The translations under genes and the position numbers were made by a program. From an uncultured Lachnospiraceae bacterium (GTDB taxonomy: Bacteria; Bacillota; Clostridia; Lachnospirales; Lachnospiraceae), in contig CAJUDS010000005.1 in NCBI GenBank assembly GCA_910585345.1, positions 1-64,000 on the forward strand: a DNA stretch of 64,000 nt, written 5' to 3'. Below are positions 14,657 through 24,252 of this stretch, piece by piece. The notes beneath the pieces were generated by a model that was given only the letters and a program-made list of their open reading frames with translations, was not told the origin of the DNA and ran no database searches. Within the stretch, counting starts at the first letter, position 1. Each line of letters starts with the position of its first letter.

Positions 14657-16264
14657 ATGAAAAAATGGGTTTGTGCCGCAGCGGGGATTGCGGCGGTATT
14701 TGTCTGTATTTTTGTATTTCAAGTAGGCGTAAGGGTACAGGCGAGTGAAGATGGAGAAGATTATATTCATAACGGAATTTTTATCGGCGATATCGATGTA
14801 TCCGGTATGAAAAGAGAAGAAGCAAGCACGGCGGTACAGGGTTATATAGACAGTCTGAAAGAGGTGCCTGTCACCCTGAATGCCGTGGGCGGCAATCAGG
14901 TGACGGTTACGGCAGGAGATCTGGGAATCCGGTGGAAAAATCCGGAAGTACTGGACGAAGCTTTTGCACTGGGAAAACAGGGCAATATTATCAAACGGTA
15001 TAAAGCATTAAAGGATCTTGAGCACGATAACAGGAAGTATGAGATCGAATTTGATTTTGATCCGGCGGCCTTCCAAACGGTGTTGACTGAGCAGTGCGCG
15101 CAGTATGATGTAGAGGCGGAAGACGCGTCTCTGCGCAGAGAGAACGGACAGTTTATGATAGAGGGAGGCCAGACAGGAGAAAAGGTGGATGTGGAGGCCT
15201 CCGCCAGAGCGTTGGAAGAGTTTCTCTGTAATGAGTGGAACAAAGAAGCGGCTGTGGTGGATCTTGTCATAACGACAGATGAACCGAAAGGCAGCAGGGA
15301 AGATCTGGAAAAGGTCAAAGATGTGCTGGGTACATATACGACGAGCTACAGTACATCGGGAGCGGACAGAAGCGCCAACGTGGCAAACGGCTGCAGCCTG
15401 ATTAACGGTACGACACTGTATCCGGGAGAAGAATTTTCCGCCTATGGCAAAGTGAGTCCCTTTACGGAAGAGAACGGTTATCATCTGGCGGGTTCTTACC
15501 TGAACGGTATGGTCGTGGAGAGCCTGGGAGGCGGTATCTGCCAAGTGTCGACGACGCTTTACAATGCGGTACTGTTGTCGGAGCTGGAAGTGACGGAACG
15601 TCATAACCATTCGATGGAAGTAAGTTATGTACCGCCTTCTGCAGATGCGGCGATTGCGGAAAGCGCCGGAAAGGATTTTAAGTTTGTAAATAATACGGAG
15701 TATCCGATTTATATAGAAGGAGCTACCGCAGATAAGCATATTACATTTACCATTTATGGCGTGGAAACGAGAGATCCGGGGCGTAAGGTAACTTTTGAAA
15801 GTGAGATTCTTTCGGAAACCAGGCCGGATGCAGACGCGGTAGTAGCAGATGGCAGTCAGCCGATCGGTTACGTGAAAGTACAGTCTGTCCATGTAGGAAG
15901 AAGTGCAAAGCTGTGGAAGGTTGTAACCGAGAATGGGACGGAAGTAAGTCGTGAGGAAGTCAACAGCAGCAGTTATAAGATGGTTCCGAGGACGGCCACC
16001 GTTGGTACGGCCACATCAGATCCGGTGGCGGCACAGTTAATTCAGGATGCAATCGCCACAAATAATATAGACCATATCAAAGGCGTTGCCGCTTCTTTAA
16101 AGGCAGGAGATACAACGCTTGGCGGCACGATCGTACCGCCCATACCGGGAGTTTTACCAGACGGCACACTGCCGGACGCAACAGTGCCAGGCGTAGCGCC
16201 GGCCCCTGCAGAAGGCGGCGGGGTTCCGGTGGAAGGCGCGCCGGCAGAGGTTCCGGCGGAGTAA
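14657..16264 (+). CDS. VanW family protein with YoaR-like peptidoglycan-binding domain
   Basis: A 535-residue exported or membrane-anchored protein. ATG 14657 (MKKWVCAAAGIAAVFVCIFV) follows GAGGTGAGATC and gives a proper signal/anchor; the ATG at 14636 is worse. Residues about 40-200 have two repeats of the PG-binding-4 kind (YIHNGIFIGDIDVSGMKREEA). Residues about 235-380 are the VanW core: LYPGEEFSAYGKVSPFTEENGY, ESLGGGICQVSTTLYNAVLL, ERHNHSMEVSYVPP. A C-terminal Pro/Gly/Ala-rich tail (PPIPGVLPDGTLPDATVPGV) is low in complexity. The catalytic role of VanW is not settled; cell wall work is likely. The AIR-synthase-like gene follows by 29 bases. Confidence 0.9.
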   Translation: MKKWVCAAAGIAAVFVCIFVFQVGVRVQASEDGEDYIHNGIFIGDIDVSGMKREEASTAVQGYIDSLKEVPVTLNAVGGNQVTVTAGDLGIRWKNPEVLDEAFALGKQGNIIKRYKALKDLEHDNRKYEIEFDFDPAAFQTVLTEQCAQYDVEAEDASLRRENGQFMIEGGQTGEKVDVEASARALEEFLCNEWNKEAAVVDLVITTDEPKGSREDLEKVKDVLGTYTTSYSTSGADRSANVANGCSLINGTTLYPGEEFSAYGKVSPFTEENGYHLAGSYLNGMVVESLGGGICQVSTTLYNAVLLSELEVTERHNHSMEVSYVPPSADAAIAESAGKDFKFVNNTEYPIYIEGATADKHITFTIYGVETRDPGRKVTFESEILSETRPDADAVVADGSQPIGYVKVQSVHVGRSAKLWKVVTENGTEVSREEVNSSSYKMVPRTATVGTATSDPVAAQLIQDAIATNNIDHIKGVAASLKAGDTTLGGTIVPPIPGVLPDGTLPDATVPGVAPAPAEGGGVPVEGAPAEVPAE

Positions 16265-16293
16265 ATAGTGAGACATTATCTGAAGGTATTGTT

Positions 16294-17280
16294 ATGAAAG
16301 CAGGAAAGATACCAGAGAACGTGTTAAAACGTTCGGTGTTAAAACAGATTCACACAAAGAGAGAAGAAGTATTGGTTGGCGCAGGCGTAGGGGAAGACTG
16401 CGCCATCCTGGCGTTTTCGGAGGATGAGGTGTTTGTGGTATCCACGGACCCAGTGACCGCTACCGTGAAGGATGCCGGGATGCTTGCCGTGCAGGTGACG
16501 GTAAATGACCTGGCGAGTTCGGGCGCGGAGCCGGTGGCGCTTTTAGTGTCTGCGCTTTTGCCGGAAACGATAGAAGAGGCAGAAGTCAAAGCCATTATGA
16601 CGCAGATGGAAGAAACGTGCAGCAGGCTGCATGTGCAGATTGCGGGGGGACATACGGAAGTGACAAAGGCTGTCAATCAGCCGGTACTTACCGTTACCGG
16701 CATTGGGAAGGCGAAAAAGGACCAGGTGGTCACAACAAAGGGCGCAAAACCGGGACAGGACATCGTAGTGTCCAAATGGATTGCGCTGGAGGGGACTTCC
16801 ATTCTCGCCAAGGAACAGGAAGATGCGCTTTTGACGAAGTTCCCGGCATCTTTTGTGCGGGAAGCAAAAGGATTTGACCGATATTTGAGCGTTGTACCGG
16901 AGGCTGCCGTCGCCGGAAAGTCTGGCGTCACTGCGATGCATGATGCGACAGAGGGCGGTATTTTCGGCGCGCTTTGGGAGCTTGCGGAAAGCGGCGGCGT
17001 TGGACTTGAAGTCGATTTGAAGCGGATTCCGGTGAAACAGGAGAGTATTGAGATCTGTGAGTTTTTCGGATTGAATCCGTATGAACTGATTTCCAGCGGG
17101 TGCCTGTTGATGGTGACAGACGATGGATTTGATCTGGTAAGAAAACTGGAACAGGAGCAGATTCCTGCAGCTGTGATCGGAAAAATACGGGAGGGTAACG
17201 ACAGGGTTGTGCTCAATGAGGGAGAGCGTCGCTTCCTGGGACCTCCGAAGCCGGATGAGTTGTATAAAATAGTTATGTAG
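16294..17280 (+). CDS. AIR synthase-related (HypE/PurM-like) protein
   Basis: A 328-residue protein of the PurM/HypE/ThiL/SelD superfamily of ATP-dependent enzymes. It shows the family order: GEDCAILAF (nucleotide-binding DCA), DPVTATVKDAGMLAVQVTVNDLASSGAEPVALLVSALLP, IAGGHTEVT, GQDIVVSKWIALEGTS, and HDATEGGIFGALWELAE. No selenocysteine or extra hydrogenase residues show it to be HypE itself, and no hyp or pur genes are beside it. The substrate is unknown. It stands after the VanW gene and before an Lrp regulator; no clear ribosome site beyond GAAGGT is seen at the start. Confidence 0.85.
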   Translation: MKAGKIPENVLKRSVLKQIHTKREEVLVGAGVGEDCAILAFSEDEVFVVSTDPVTATVKDAGMLAVQVTVNDLASSGAEPVALLVSALLPETIEEAEVKAIMTQMEETCSRLHVQIAGGHTEVTKAVNQPVLTVTGIGKAKKDQVVTTKGAKPGQDIVVSKWIALEGTSILAKEQEDALLTKFPASFVREAKGFDRYLSVVPEAAVAGKSGVTAMHDATEGGIFGALWELAESGGVGLEVDLKRIPVKQESIEICEFFGLNPYELISSGCLLMVTDDGFDLVRKLEQEQIPAAVIGKIREGNDRVVLNEGERRFLGPPKPDELYKIVM

Positions 17281-17379
17281 CGGGTCTGACTGCAATCAGT
17301 ACGGCGTGCGGTCCGGGCAGCTTAGTACAGATCTGAAAATTGGTTAAATAGATGAGAAAAGAGAGGTTTGGTTTGGAAT

Positions 17380-17862
17380 ATGAGAGAACAGATTTTGGCT
17401 ATTATAGAGAAAAACAGCCGCATTGATTTAAAGGAGCTGGCAGTGCTTCTCGGTGTGGAAGAACTGGATATCGTAAATGAGCTGGCAGCTATGGAAGCGG
17501 AAGGCGTTATCTGCGGCTATCATACCTTAATAGACTGGGAAAAGACATCTATAGATAAAGTGACGGCATTGATTGAAGTGCGTGTGACGCCACAGCGCGG
17601 ACAGGGATTTGACAGTATCGCAGAGCGGATTTATAAATATCCGGAAGTGCGCGCCGTTTACCTGATTTCCGGCGCCTATGACCTTCTCGTAATACTGGAC
17701 GGAAAAAATCTCAGAGATATCTCCCGCTTTGTGACGGATAAGCTGTCGACAATGGATTATGTATTGAGTACGGCGACTCATTTCATTCTTAAGAAATATA
17801 AGGATCACGGTACGATTTTAACGAAAAAATATGAAGATGAAAGGGAGAAAATTACGCCATGA
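17380..17862 (+). CDS. Lrp/AsnC family regulator
   Basis: A 160-residue protein (MREQILAIIEKNSRIDLKEL). An AsnC-type winged helix covers residues 1-60 (RIDLKELAVLLGVEELDIVNELAAMEAEGVICGYHTLID). A RAM effector domain follows: VTALIEVRVTPQRGQGFDSIAERIYKYPEVRAVYLISGAYDLLVIL. Such proteins form octamers that respond to amino acids. The in-frame TTG at 17368 is a weaker start, since GAGAGG is too close. The stop overlaps the aminotransferase start (ATGA), so the two genes are coupled; the aminotransferase substrate or product may be the ligand. Confidence 0.92.
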   Translation: MREQILAIIEKNSRIDLKELAVLLGVEELDIVNELAAMEAEGVICGYHTLIDWEKTSIDKVTALIEVRVTPQRGQGFDSIAERIYKYPEVRAVYLISGAYDLLVILDGKNLRDISRFVTDKLSTMDYVLSTATHFILKKYKDHGTILTKKYEDEREKITP

Positions 17863-19040
17863 GGAATCCATTAGCAGATAAGGCAGTGAGGCTGAAGCCT
17901 TCCGGTATCCGGAAATTTTTTGATGTAGTGAATGAAATGCCGGATGCAATATCGCTGGGCGTAGGGGAACCTGATTTTGATACACCCTGGCATATCCGGG
18001 ACGAAGGGATCTATTCTCTGGAAAAGGGACGTACTTTCTATACATCCAATGCGGGGTTAAAGGAATTAAAGGTAGAGATCAGCAGGTATTTAAAAAGAAA
18101 ACTGGATGTCAGCTATGATTATAACAAAGAAGTGCTTGTAACGGTAGGGGGTTCGGAGGCCATTGACATTGCATTGCGGGCGATGGTCAATCCCGGAGAT
18201 GAGGTACTGATTCCCCAGCCGAGTTATGTTTCCTATGAGCCGTGTGCAATATTGGCGGATGGAGTTCCGGTAATTATTGACTTAAAGGCGGAAAATGAAT
18301 TTCGTCTGACGGCACAGGAGCTGCGGGATGCGGTTACTGAAAAGACAAAAGTTTTGATTTTACCATTCCCAAACAATCCTACCGGAGCCATTATGGAGCG
18401 AAAGGATCTGGAAGCTATCGCTGAAGTAATTGCGGAAAAGGATATTTTTGTGATTTCTGATGAAATTTATTCGGAGCTTACCTATAAGGGAGAGCATGTA
18501 TCCATTGTCAATATGCCAGGTATGCAGGAGAGGACGGTGCTGATAAACGGATTTTCCAAATCACATGCGATGACAGGCTGGCGGCTCGGTTATGCCTGCG
18601 GCCCGGCGGCAGTTATTCAGCAAATGGTAAAAATTCATCAGTATGCGATAATGTGTGCGCCGACAACGAGCCAGTATGCGGCCGTGGAGGCGCTGCGCAA
18701 CGGTGATGAAGATGTGGCGGAAATGCGGGAGGCATATAATCAAAGACGGCGTTATTTGATGCATGCTTTTCAAAAGATGGGATTGGAATGCTTTGAACCT
18801 TACGGCGCATTTTATGTTTTTCCGTGTATCAAAGAATTTGGCATGACGAGTGAAGAATTTGCCACAAGGTTTTTGGAAGAAGAAAAGGTGGCTGTTGTGC
18901 CAGGTACGGCATTTGGAGAAAGCGGAGAAGGATTCCTGCGTATTTCGTACGCTTATTCACTGGAAAATCTGAAAAAAGCAATCGAAAAACTGGAACATTT
19001 TATCAGCAGACTGCGGCAGGAGGGGGAAAAGCAGCAGTAA
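17859..19040 (+). CDS. Class I/II pyridoxal-phosphate aminotransferase
   Basis: A 393-residue enzyme of the aspartate aminotransferase fold type I. Visible: PDAISLGVGEPDFDTP, GSEAIDIALRAMVNPGDEVLIPQPSYVSYEP, LPFPNNPTGAIM, VISDEIYSELTY, and the PLP lysine Lys234 in INGFSKSHAMTGWRLGY. The C-terminal Arg region is FLRISYAYS. The nearest functional groups are PatA-like and aromatic or alanine aminotransferases; the exact donor cannot be read from sequence. It is coupled to the Lrp gene upstream and followed closely by trmL. Confidence 0.92.
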   Translation: MRNPLADKAVRLKPSGIRKFFDVVNEMPDAISLGVGEPDFDTPWHIRDEGIYSLEKGRTFYTSNAGLKELKVEISRYLKRKLDVSYDYNKEVLVTVGGSEAIDIALRAMVNPGDEVLIPQPSYVSYEPCAILADGVPVIIDLKAENEFRLTAQELRDAVTEKTKVLILPFPNNPTGAIMERKDLEAIAEVIAEKDIFVISDEIYSELTYKGEHVSIVNMPGMQERTVLINGFSKSHAMTGWRLGYACGPAAVIQQMVKIHQYAIMCAPTTSQYAAVEALRNGDEDVAEMREAYNQRRRYLMHAFQKMGLECFEPYGAFYVFPCIKEFGMTSEEFATRFLEEEKVAVVPGTAFGESGEGFLRISYAYSLENLKKAIEKLEHFISRLRQEGEKQQ

Positions 19041-19090
19041 GCGGGAGAATGGCAGACCGCGAACAGCAGTATTACAGGAGAAAGAAAACG

Positions 19091-19585
19091 ATGGACATCG
19101 TACTGCATCAGCCGGAGATACCGGCAAATACGGGAAATATCGGGCGTACCTGCGTAGCGGCAGGCGCCCGTCTGCATTTAATTGAGCCGTTGGGATTCAG
19201 GCTGAATGAAAGAGAGGTCAAACGTGCAGGAATGGACTATTGGGCACAGTTGGATGTCATACGTTATATGAACTATAAGGATTTTTTAGAGCGGAATCCG
19301 GGCAGGAAAATATGGTATGCGACGACAAAGGCACGGCATGTATATAGTGACGTACAGTTTGGGCCGGATGATTATCTGATGTTCGGCAAAGAAAGCGCAG
19401 GGATTCCGGAAGAAATACTGGTGGAAAATGAAGAGCATTGTATCCGTATTCCCATGCTGGATGGTACCCGTTCCCTGAATTTATCGAATGCAGCAGCGGT
19501 TGTGCTCTATGAGGCATTGCGTCAAAATGACTTTATGCAGATGGAGCGGACAGGAAAGCTGCATCGGCTGCAATGGAGGGTATAA
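19091..19585 (+). CDS. trmL: tRNA (cytidine/uridine-34 2'-O)-methyltransferase
   Basis: A 164-residue SPOUT methyltransferase that methylates the wobble ribose of certain tRNA-Leu. ATG 19091 (MDIVLHQPEIPANTGNIGRT) follows AGGAGAAAGAAAAC. SPOUT motifs: PANTGNIGRTCVAAGA at the start, LMFGKESAGIPEEIL, and the knot IPMLDGTRSLNLSNAAAVVLYEALR. Length matches the family. It stands 50 bases after the aminotransferase. The sensor kinase gene converges on it with 31 bases between stops. Confidence 0.94.
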   Translation: MDIVLHQPEIPANTGNIGRTCVAAGARLHLIEPLGFRLNEREVKRAGMDYWAQLDVIRYMNYKDFLERNPGRKIWYATTKARHVYSDVQFGPDDYLMFGKESAGIPEEILVENEEHCIRIPMLDGTRSLNLSNAAAVVLYEALRQNDFMQMERTGKLHRLQWRV

Positions 19586-19616
19586 CTGATACGACAACAG
19601 AAAATCAATTTTAGGA

Positions 19617-21038
19617 TTAGTCGTCGTCATCATCTACTTTTGAAAGAGTAAAGATAAATTCGGTTCCTACGCCCTCGGTGCTGACAACATTAACGTTTTC
19701 ACCGTGGGTACGGATGATTTCTTTAACGATGGAAAGACCGAGCCCGGTGCCCTTTTTATCTTTGCCCCTGGAGAGATCGGTTTTATAAAAACGGTCCCAG
19801 ATGAGTTTGAGACTGTCTTTTGGGATACCGATACCATTATCTTTGACCGAAACAAGTACCTTGCTGCTTTTTTCGGTCGTTTCTATTTTAATAATGGAAT
19901 CGTTGTGACTGAATTTAATGGCGTTGTCTAACAGGTTATAGAGAACCTGTTGGATTTTGTCAGGATCGGCATTGACGGTGAGCTGTTCGCCGGTCAGTAC
20001 AAGCTCAATGCCAATCAGCCTGTTCTGACAGATTCCTTCAAAGGTAGCGGCAGTATTGCGTATCATTTGATTAATGTCGAAATCGCTGCGGTTCAGCAGC
20101 ATTCCTTTTGTATTGAGATTATTTAACTGCAACAGACCATTGGTCAGTTTTGTCAGACGTTCTGTTTCATTGAGGACGATTTGTATATATTTTTCGTGGA
20201 TTTCCGGCGGGATGGTCCCGTCCAGCATTGCTTCCAGATAGCCTTTGATGGAAGTGAGCGGGGAACGGAAATCATGAGATACATTTGCTATAAATTTTTT
20301 TTGGTTATCTTCGCTTTTGGCAATCTCATTTGCCATATAAGAAAGAGAGGCGGCCAGATAGCCCATCTCGTCTTCGCTTTCTACCTGAAACTCATAGTGC
20401 ATATTGCCTGCGGCATACTGTTCCGTAGCATAAGTGATTTTCCGCAGCGGGATATAAACCATTTCCGTGAAAAAGAACAGAATGATCATAGACAGCAGCA
20501 GCATAATAATGAGCAGAATATAGGAAATATTCAGCAGACTGTTTGCGGAATTTTCCACTGTCGTCATAGGCGTGTGAATAACAACGTAACCGTTTACCTT
20601 AAAATGGGAGGTAATCGGCGCGAATACGCTCAGCGTTTCTTCCGAAAAGGTTTGGAAAAAATTCCCTACCGTATAATAAGACCCTGCCGTAACCGTAGGG
20701 TCAAAGTTTTCAATGATAATAGGATTGTCAATCTCTACAGGAGCAGAAGAGTCCAGAATAATACGACCAGAAGGATTGATAATCCAGACTGTGGAGGAGA
20801 GGTAGGTATCCAGCACGTCAAGCTGTGTTTTGACAGCGTCCAGAGAAGCCTGGTTGTTGTAAAGATCGGAAGCGTAGGTATTGGCAACGAGAGTCGCTTC
20901 CCGGTAGAGAGAGTCTGCCTTTTCCCGTTTCAGGTGTTCAAGCGTCATACTGTATACAAAGGTAGCTACCGCTACAAAACCGAAGAAGCCAAATATAACA
21001 TAGGCCAACAGAAATTTCAGATAGAGAGTTTTACGCAT
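19617..21038 (-). CDS. Sensor histidine kinase
   Basis: A 473-residue membrane kinase. Membrane spans lie at about 8-30 and 170-190, with an extracytoplasmic sensing loop of about 140 residues between. HAMP follows (about 192-245). The HisKA box ANVSHDFRSPLTSIKGYLEAM has phospho-acceptor His255. The ATPase domain shows DPDKIQQVLYNLLDNAIKFS, VKDNGIGIP and GTGLGLSIVKEI. The tail ends in five acidic residues. It starts one base after the response regulator stop, so the pair is one operon following mutS2. The stimulus is unknown; the extracellular loop is not a named sensor that I recognise. Confidence 0.93.
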   Translation of the reverse strand: MRKTLYLKFLLAYVIFGFFGFVAVATFVYSMTLEHLKREKADSLYREATLVANTYASDLYNNQASLDAVKTQLDVLDTYLSSTVWIINPSGRIILDSSAPVEIDNPIIIENFDPTVTAGSYYTVGNFFQTFSEETLSVFAPITSHFKVNGYVVIHTPMTTVENSANSLLNISYILLIIMLLLSMIILFFFTEMVYIPLRKITYATEQYAAGNMHYEFQVESEDEMGYLAASLSYMANEIAKSEDNQKKFIANVSHDFRSPLTSIKGYLEAMLDGTIPPEIHEKYIQIVLNETERLTKLTNGLLQLNNLNTKGMLLNRSDFDINQMIRNTAATFEGICQNRLIGIELVLTGEQLTVNADPDKIQQVLYNLLDNAIKFSHNDSIIKIETTEKSSKVLVSVKDNGIGIPKDSLKLIWDRFYKTDLSRGKDKKGTGLGLSIVKEIIRTHGENVNVVSTEGVGTEFIFTLSKVDDDDD

Positions 21039-21039
21039 T

Positions 21040-21741
21040 TTAGCTCCTCACCTCAAATTTGTAACCGATTCCCCAGATGGTAGCGATCCTCCAGGAGGCA
21101 TGATCTTTGATCTTTTCCCGGAGCCGTTTGATGTGCACGTCAACGGTTCTTGTATCCCCGGCATATTCATACCCCCATATCTGGTCAAGAAGCTGTTCGC
21201 GGGTGAATACATGGTTGGGAGAGGAAGCCAGAAAATAGAGAAGTTCCAGTTCTTTGGGAGGCATCTCTACGGAGTTGCCCATATACACGACCGAATAATT
21301 TGTCTGGTTAACAGTGAGGTCAGGATATTCCACGCATTTGATATCAGTATTTGCCGTAGGAAGCGGCGCTGTTTTATAACGGCGCAGCACTGCCTTGACT
21401 CTTGCCACCAGTTCTTTGGAATCAAATGGTTTTTCCACGTAATCGTCGGCGCCCAGTTCCAGACCCAGTACCTTATCAAATATCTCGCCTTTGGCGGAGA
21501 GCATAATAATCGGTATGGCTGATTTGGCGCGCACTTCCCGGCAGACTTGATAACCGTCCATACCGGGCAACATCAAATCAAGCAGAATCAGGTTGGGCCG
21601 GAATGTGTCAAGAGACGGCAGTACCGATTCTCCGTCATTGACGATCATTGTTTCGAAACATTCTTTTGTCAGATAAAGAGAGATCAATTCTGCAATATTG
21701 TTGTCATCGTCTACAATTAATATTTTCTGTCTGTTTACCAT
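21040..21741 (-). CDS. OmpR/PhoB family response regulator
   Basis: A 233-residue protein. Residues 1-120 are a receiver with acidic pocket DDD (11-13), phospho-acceptor Asp55 in LILLDLMLPGMDG, and Lys in ADDYVEKPF. Residues 135-233 are a winged-helix DNA-binding domain (MPPKELELLYFLASSPNHVFTREQLLDQIWGYEY, RTVDVHIKRLREKI). AAAGGAG lies seven bases before the ATG. It sits 12 bases after mutS2 and one base before its partner kinase. Confidence 0.95.
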   Translation of the reverse strand: MVNRQKILIVDDDNNIAELISLYLTKECFETMIVNDGESVLPSLDTFRPNLILLDLMLPGMDGYQVCREVRAKSAIPIIMLSAKGEIFDKVLGLELGADDYVEKPFDSKELVARVKAVLRRYKTAPLPTANTDIKCVEYPDLTVNQTNYSVVYMGNSVEMPPKELELLYFLASSPNHVFTREQLLDQIWGYEYAGDTRTVDVHIKRLREKIKDHASWRIATIWGIGYKFEVRS

Positions 21742-21753
21742 GCATTTTCTCCT

Positions 21754-24126
21754 TTATTTGAATGTTGCAATTGTCACGCCCGCGTCGCCTTCGCCAAACT
21801 CGCCCAGACGAAATTCTTTAATATTTTTCATACGTTTTAACTGTCTGTGAACGGCAGCGCGCAAAGCTCCTGTACCTTTGCCATGAACAATGCGTACGCT
21901 GGGCAGATGAGCCAGATAAGCGTCGTCCAGATACTTGTCAAGAGCAAAAAGCGCTTCGTCCACGGTTTTGCCCAATAAGTTGATCTCTGTGGAAATGGCG
22001 GCAGATTTGGACATTTTGATCTTTCCTGTCCCTGTGTGCTGCAAAGAAGGTACGGTAACAGTCTCTTCTTTGACCAGCTGCAAATCGCTGATATTGACTT
22101 GGGAACGGATGATGCCGCATTGTACAAATACGTTGCCTTTTTTGTCAGGCAGAGAGCTTATCGTTCCGCGCAGTCCCATGGAGATGATTTTTACGGCATC
22201 TCCTTTCCTGATTTGAGCGGGTTTAAGCGTATTGACGCTTGTGTCGTTTTTTTGGACGGAAAGTTTCTCGTTTTTTTCTGAAATTTTTCCGCGTACTTTC
22301 TGCCTTGCCTTCTCGAGATCTTTCATAGAAGCGCCGGGTCCGGCCTTCTGGAAAGAACGGATGGTATCATCGGCGATATCTTTTGCTTCCTGCAGGATGT
22401 CCCGGGCCTGTTCGTTGGCCTCCTGTAGAATTTTACTTTTTGCGGCTTCTATTTTTTCCTGTTTTTTCTGCAGCTTTTCTTTTAATGTTTTGATTTCCTG
22501 TTTGTAGGAGGCGATTTCTTCCCGTTCAGCCTCAATGGTGACGCGGCTGTTTTCGAGATCTGCCAACAGATCTTCGAAGCTCTTTTTTTCTGCGTCAATC
22601 TGGCTGCGGGCTTGTTGGATTACCGTATCCGGAAGGCCTAATCTGGAAGAAATAGCGAAAGCATTGCTTTTGCCCGGTATGCCGATCAATAGTCTGTAGG
22701 TGGGACGAAGCGTCTCCACATCAAATTCACAGCAGGCGTTTTCTACATAAGGGGTAGAAAGTGCATATACTTTCAATTCACTGTAATGCGTGGTGGCCAT
22801 GGTGCGAATACCCCGTTCGTGCAGATGGTTGAGGATGGCAATGGCAAGCGCCGCCCCTTCCGTGGGGTCGGTGCCTGCACCGAGCTCATCAAAGAGACAG
22901 AGTGCATTTTCATCCGCCTGTGACAAAATACGCACGGTATTTGTCATATGGGAAGAAAAGGTGCTGAGATTTTGCTCTATACTTTGTTCGTCGCCGATAT
23001 CCGCGTAAACTTCCGTAAAAATGGAAAGTTCGGAACGGTCCAGTGCGGGAATGTGCAGGCCTGCCTGTCCCATGAGGGTAAACAATCCCACTGTTTTCAG
23101 GGAAACCGTCTTACCGCCGGTATTGGGCCCGGTTATGACAAGCAAGTCAAAATTCTCGCCCAAATGAATATCAATGGGAACGACCGCTTTTTTGTCCAAA
23201 AGGGGATGACGCCCTTTACGGATGCGGATGCGGTGTTCTTCGTTGAAAATCGGCTTTGTGGCATTTTGAGAGAGAGCGAGGGAGGCTTTGGCAAAAATAA
23301 AATCCAATTCTGTCAAAATGCTTTGATTGGTCAGAATATCCTGTGCATGCTGCGCCGCCATAGCGCTTAAAGTGCGCAGAATTTCTTCGATCTCTTCCTG
23401 TTCCTGTAAAGCCAGTTCTTTTAACTGGTTATTCAATGATACAACGGCAGCAGGCTCGATAAAAAGTGTGGAACCTGTAGAAGACTGATCGTGTACCATG
23501 CCGGGCACCTGACTCTTATATTCGGATTTGACAGGTATACAGTATCGATTGTTGCGCATCGTAATGACTGCGTCCTGCAGATACGTGCGGCAGGAGCCGT
23601 TAACCATGCCTGTGAGCTGGCTGTGGATTTTGTTGTTGATGGAAACCTGGCTCTTGCGGATGCGGCGAAGACCAGGACTGGCATCATCCGCAAAGCTGTC
23701 TTCTTCGAGAATACAACGGCGGATTTCACTTGCAAGCTGCGTCAACGGCACAAGAAGTCCGAAGCGTGCAGCCAGGGAATCCTCCGGCGCATCCTCCCGT
23801 TCGCTGCGTCCATATGCTTTGATTCTGGATGTGCATTCCAGGAGGGAAGCTGTCCGCAAGAGATCACCGGAGGAAAGCGCAGCGCCAATTTCCAGGCTTT
23901 TTACCAGGTGCGTCAGGTCTTGGTTGCCGGAAAAAGAAGGCGTGCTTTTTTTAAACAGCCTGCTTAGCGCGTCGGCCGTCTCTGTCTGCGCCTGATTGAT
24001 TTCTGACAGATCAGCAGAGGGCAGCAGATTTTCACACAGCTTTTTCCCCGGTTGTGAGGAGGCAAGCTCTGTGAGTGTGTGGATTATTTTATGAAATTCT
24101 AATGTTTGCAATACTTTTTTATTCAT
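21754..24126 (-). CDS. mutS2: Endonuclease MutS2
   Basis: A 790-residue MutS2 protein. It has a MutS-like lever/clamp region, an ABC-type ATPase with Walker A TGPNTGGKTVSLKTVG around residue 335 and LCLFDELGAGTDPTEGAALA, a long coiled coil (about 510-620: IDAEKKSFEDLLADLENSR through KKQEKIEAAKSKI), and a C-terminal Smr nuclease domain with LLGKTVDEALFALDKYL and HGKGTGALR. In Firmicutes MutS2 suppresses recombination and rescues collided ribosomes. It leads a minus-strand group with the two-component system 12 bases behind, an arrangement that may be only co-transcription. Confidence 0.95.
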   Translation of the reverse strand: MNKKVLQTLEFHKIIHTLTELASSQPGKKLCENLLPSADLSEINQAQTETADALSRLFKKSTPSFSGNQDLTHLVKSLEIGAALSSGDLLRTASLLECTSRIKAYGRSEREDAPEDSLAARFGLLVPLTQLASEIRRCILEEDSFADDASPGLRRIRKSQVSINNKIHSQLTGMVNGSCRTYLQDAVITMRNNRYCIPVKSEYKSQVPGMVHDQSSTGSTLFIEPAAVVSLNNQLKELALQEQEEIEEILRTLSAMAAQHAQDILTNQSILTELDFIFAKASLALSQNATKPIFNEEHRIRIRKGRHPLLDKKAVVPIDIHLGENFDLLVITGPNTGGKTVSLKTVGLFTLMGQAGLHIPALDRSELSIFTEVYADIGDEQSIEQNLSTFSSHMTNTVRILSQADENALCLFDELGAGTDPTEGAALAIAILNHLHERGIRTMATTHYSELKVYALSTPYVENACCEFDVETLRPTYRLLIGIPGKSNAFAISSRLGLPDTVIQQARSQIDAEKKSFEDLLADLENSRVTIEAEREEIASYKQEIKTLKEKLQKKQEKIEAAKSKILQEANEQARDILQEAKDIADDTIRSFQKAGPGASMKDLEKARQKVRGKISEKNEKLSVQKNDTSVNTLKPAQIRKGDAVKIISMGLRGTISSLPDKKGNVFVQCGIIRSQVNISDLQLVKEETVTVPSLQHTGTGKIKMSKSAAISTEINLLGKTVDEALFALDKYLDDAYLAHLPSVRIVHGKGTGALRAAVHRQLKRMKNIKEFRLGEFGEGDAGVTIATFK

Positions 24127-24200
24127 GGTGACATTATAGCACGAATAGAGAAGAGAGGAAAGCAGGAGTGAAATAATTGCGTGCTGATGACAGAAAAAAC

Positions 24201-24229
24201 TTGTGCATTAAAAGTATAGTATTTATACT
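24201..24229 (+). promoter_or_regulatory. Promoter with overlapping palindrome, HtrA-like gene
   Basis: TTGTGC (24201-24206) and TATACT (24224-24229) are 17 bases apart. A palindrome of seven-base arms, TATAGTA/TACTATA, spans about 24215-24232 and covers the -10 box, as an operator would. The transcript would start about 10-15 bases before the GTG at 24253. Confidence 0.6.
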
Positions 24230-24252
24230 ATAGTAAATAGCAGGAGGATGCT

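Noticed and set aside
15008..15892. Minus frame of 294 codons opposite the VanW gene
   Set aside because: Antisense shadow of a recognised protein; the VanW motifs lie on the plus strand.
20181..21083. Plus frame of 300 codons opposite the sensor kinase
   Set aside because: It is the antisense shadow of clear kinase and regulator domains.
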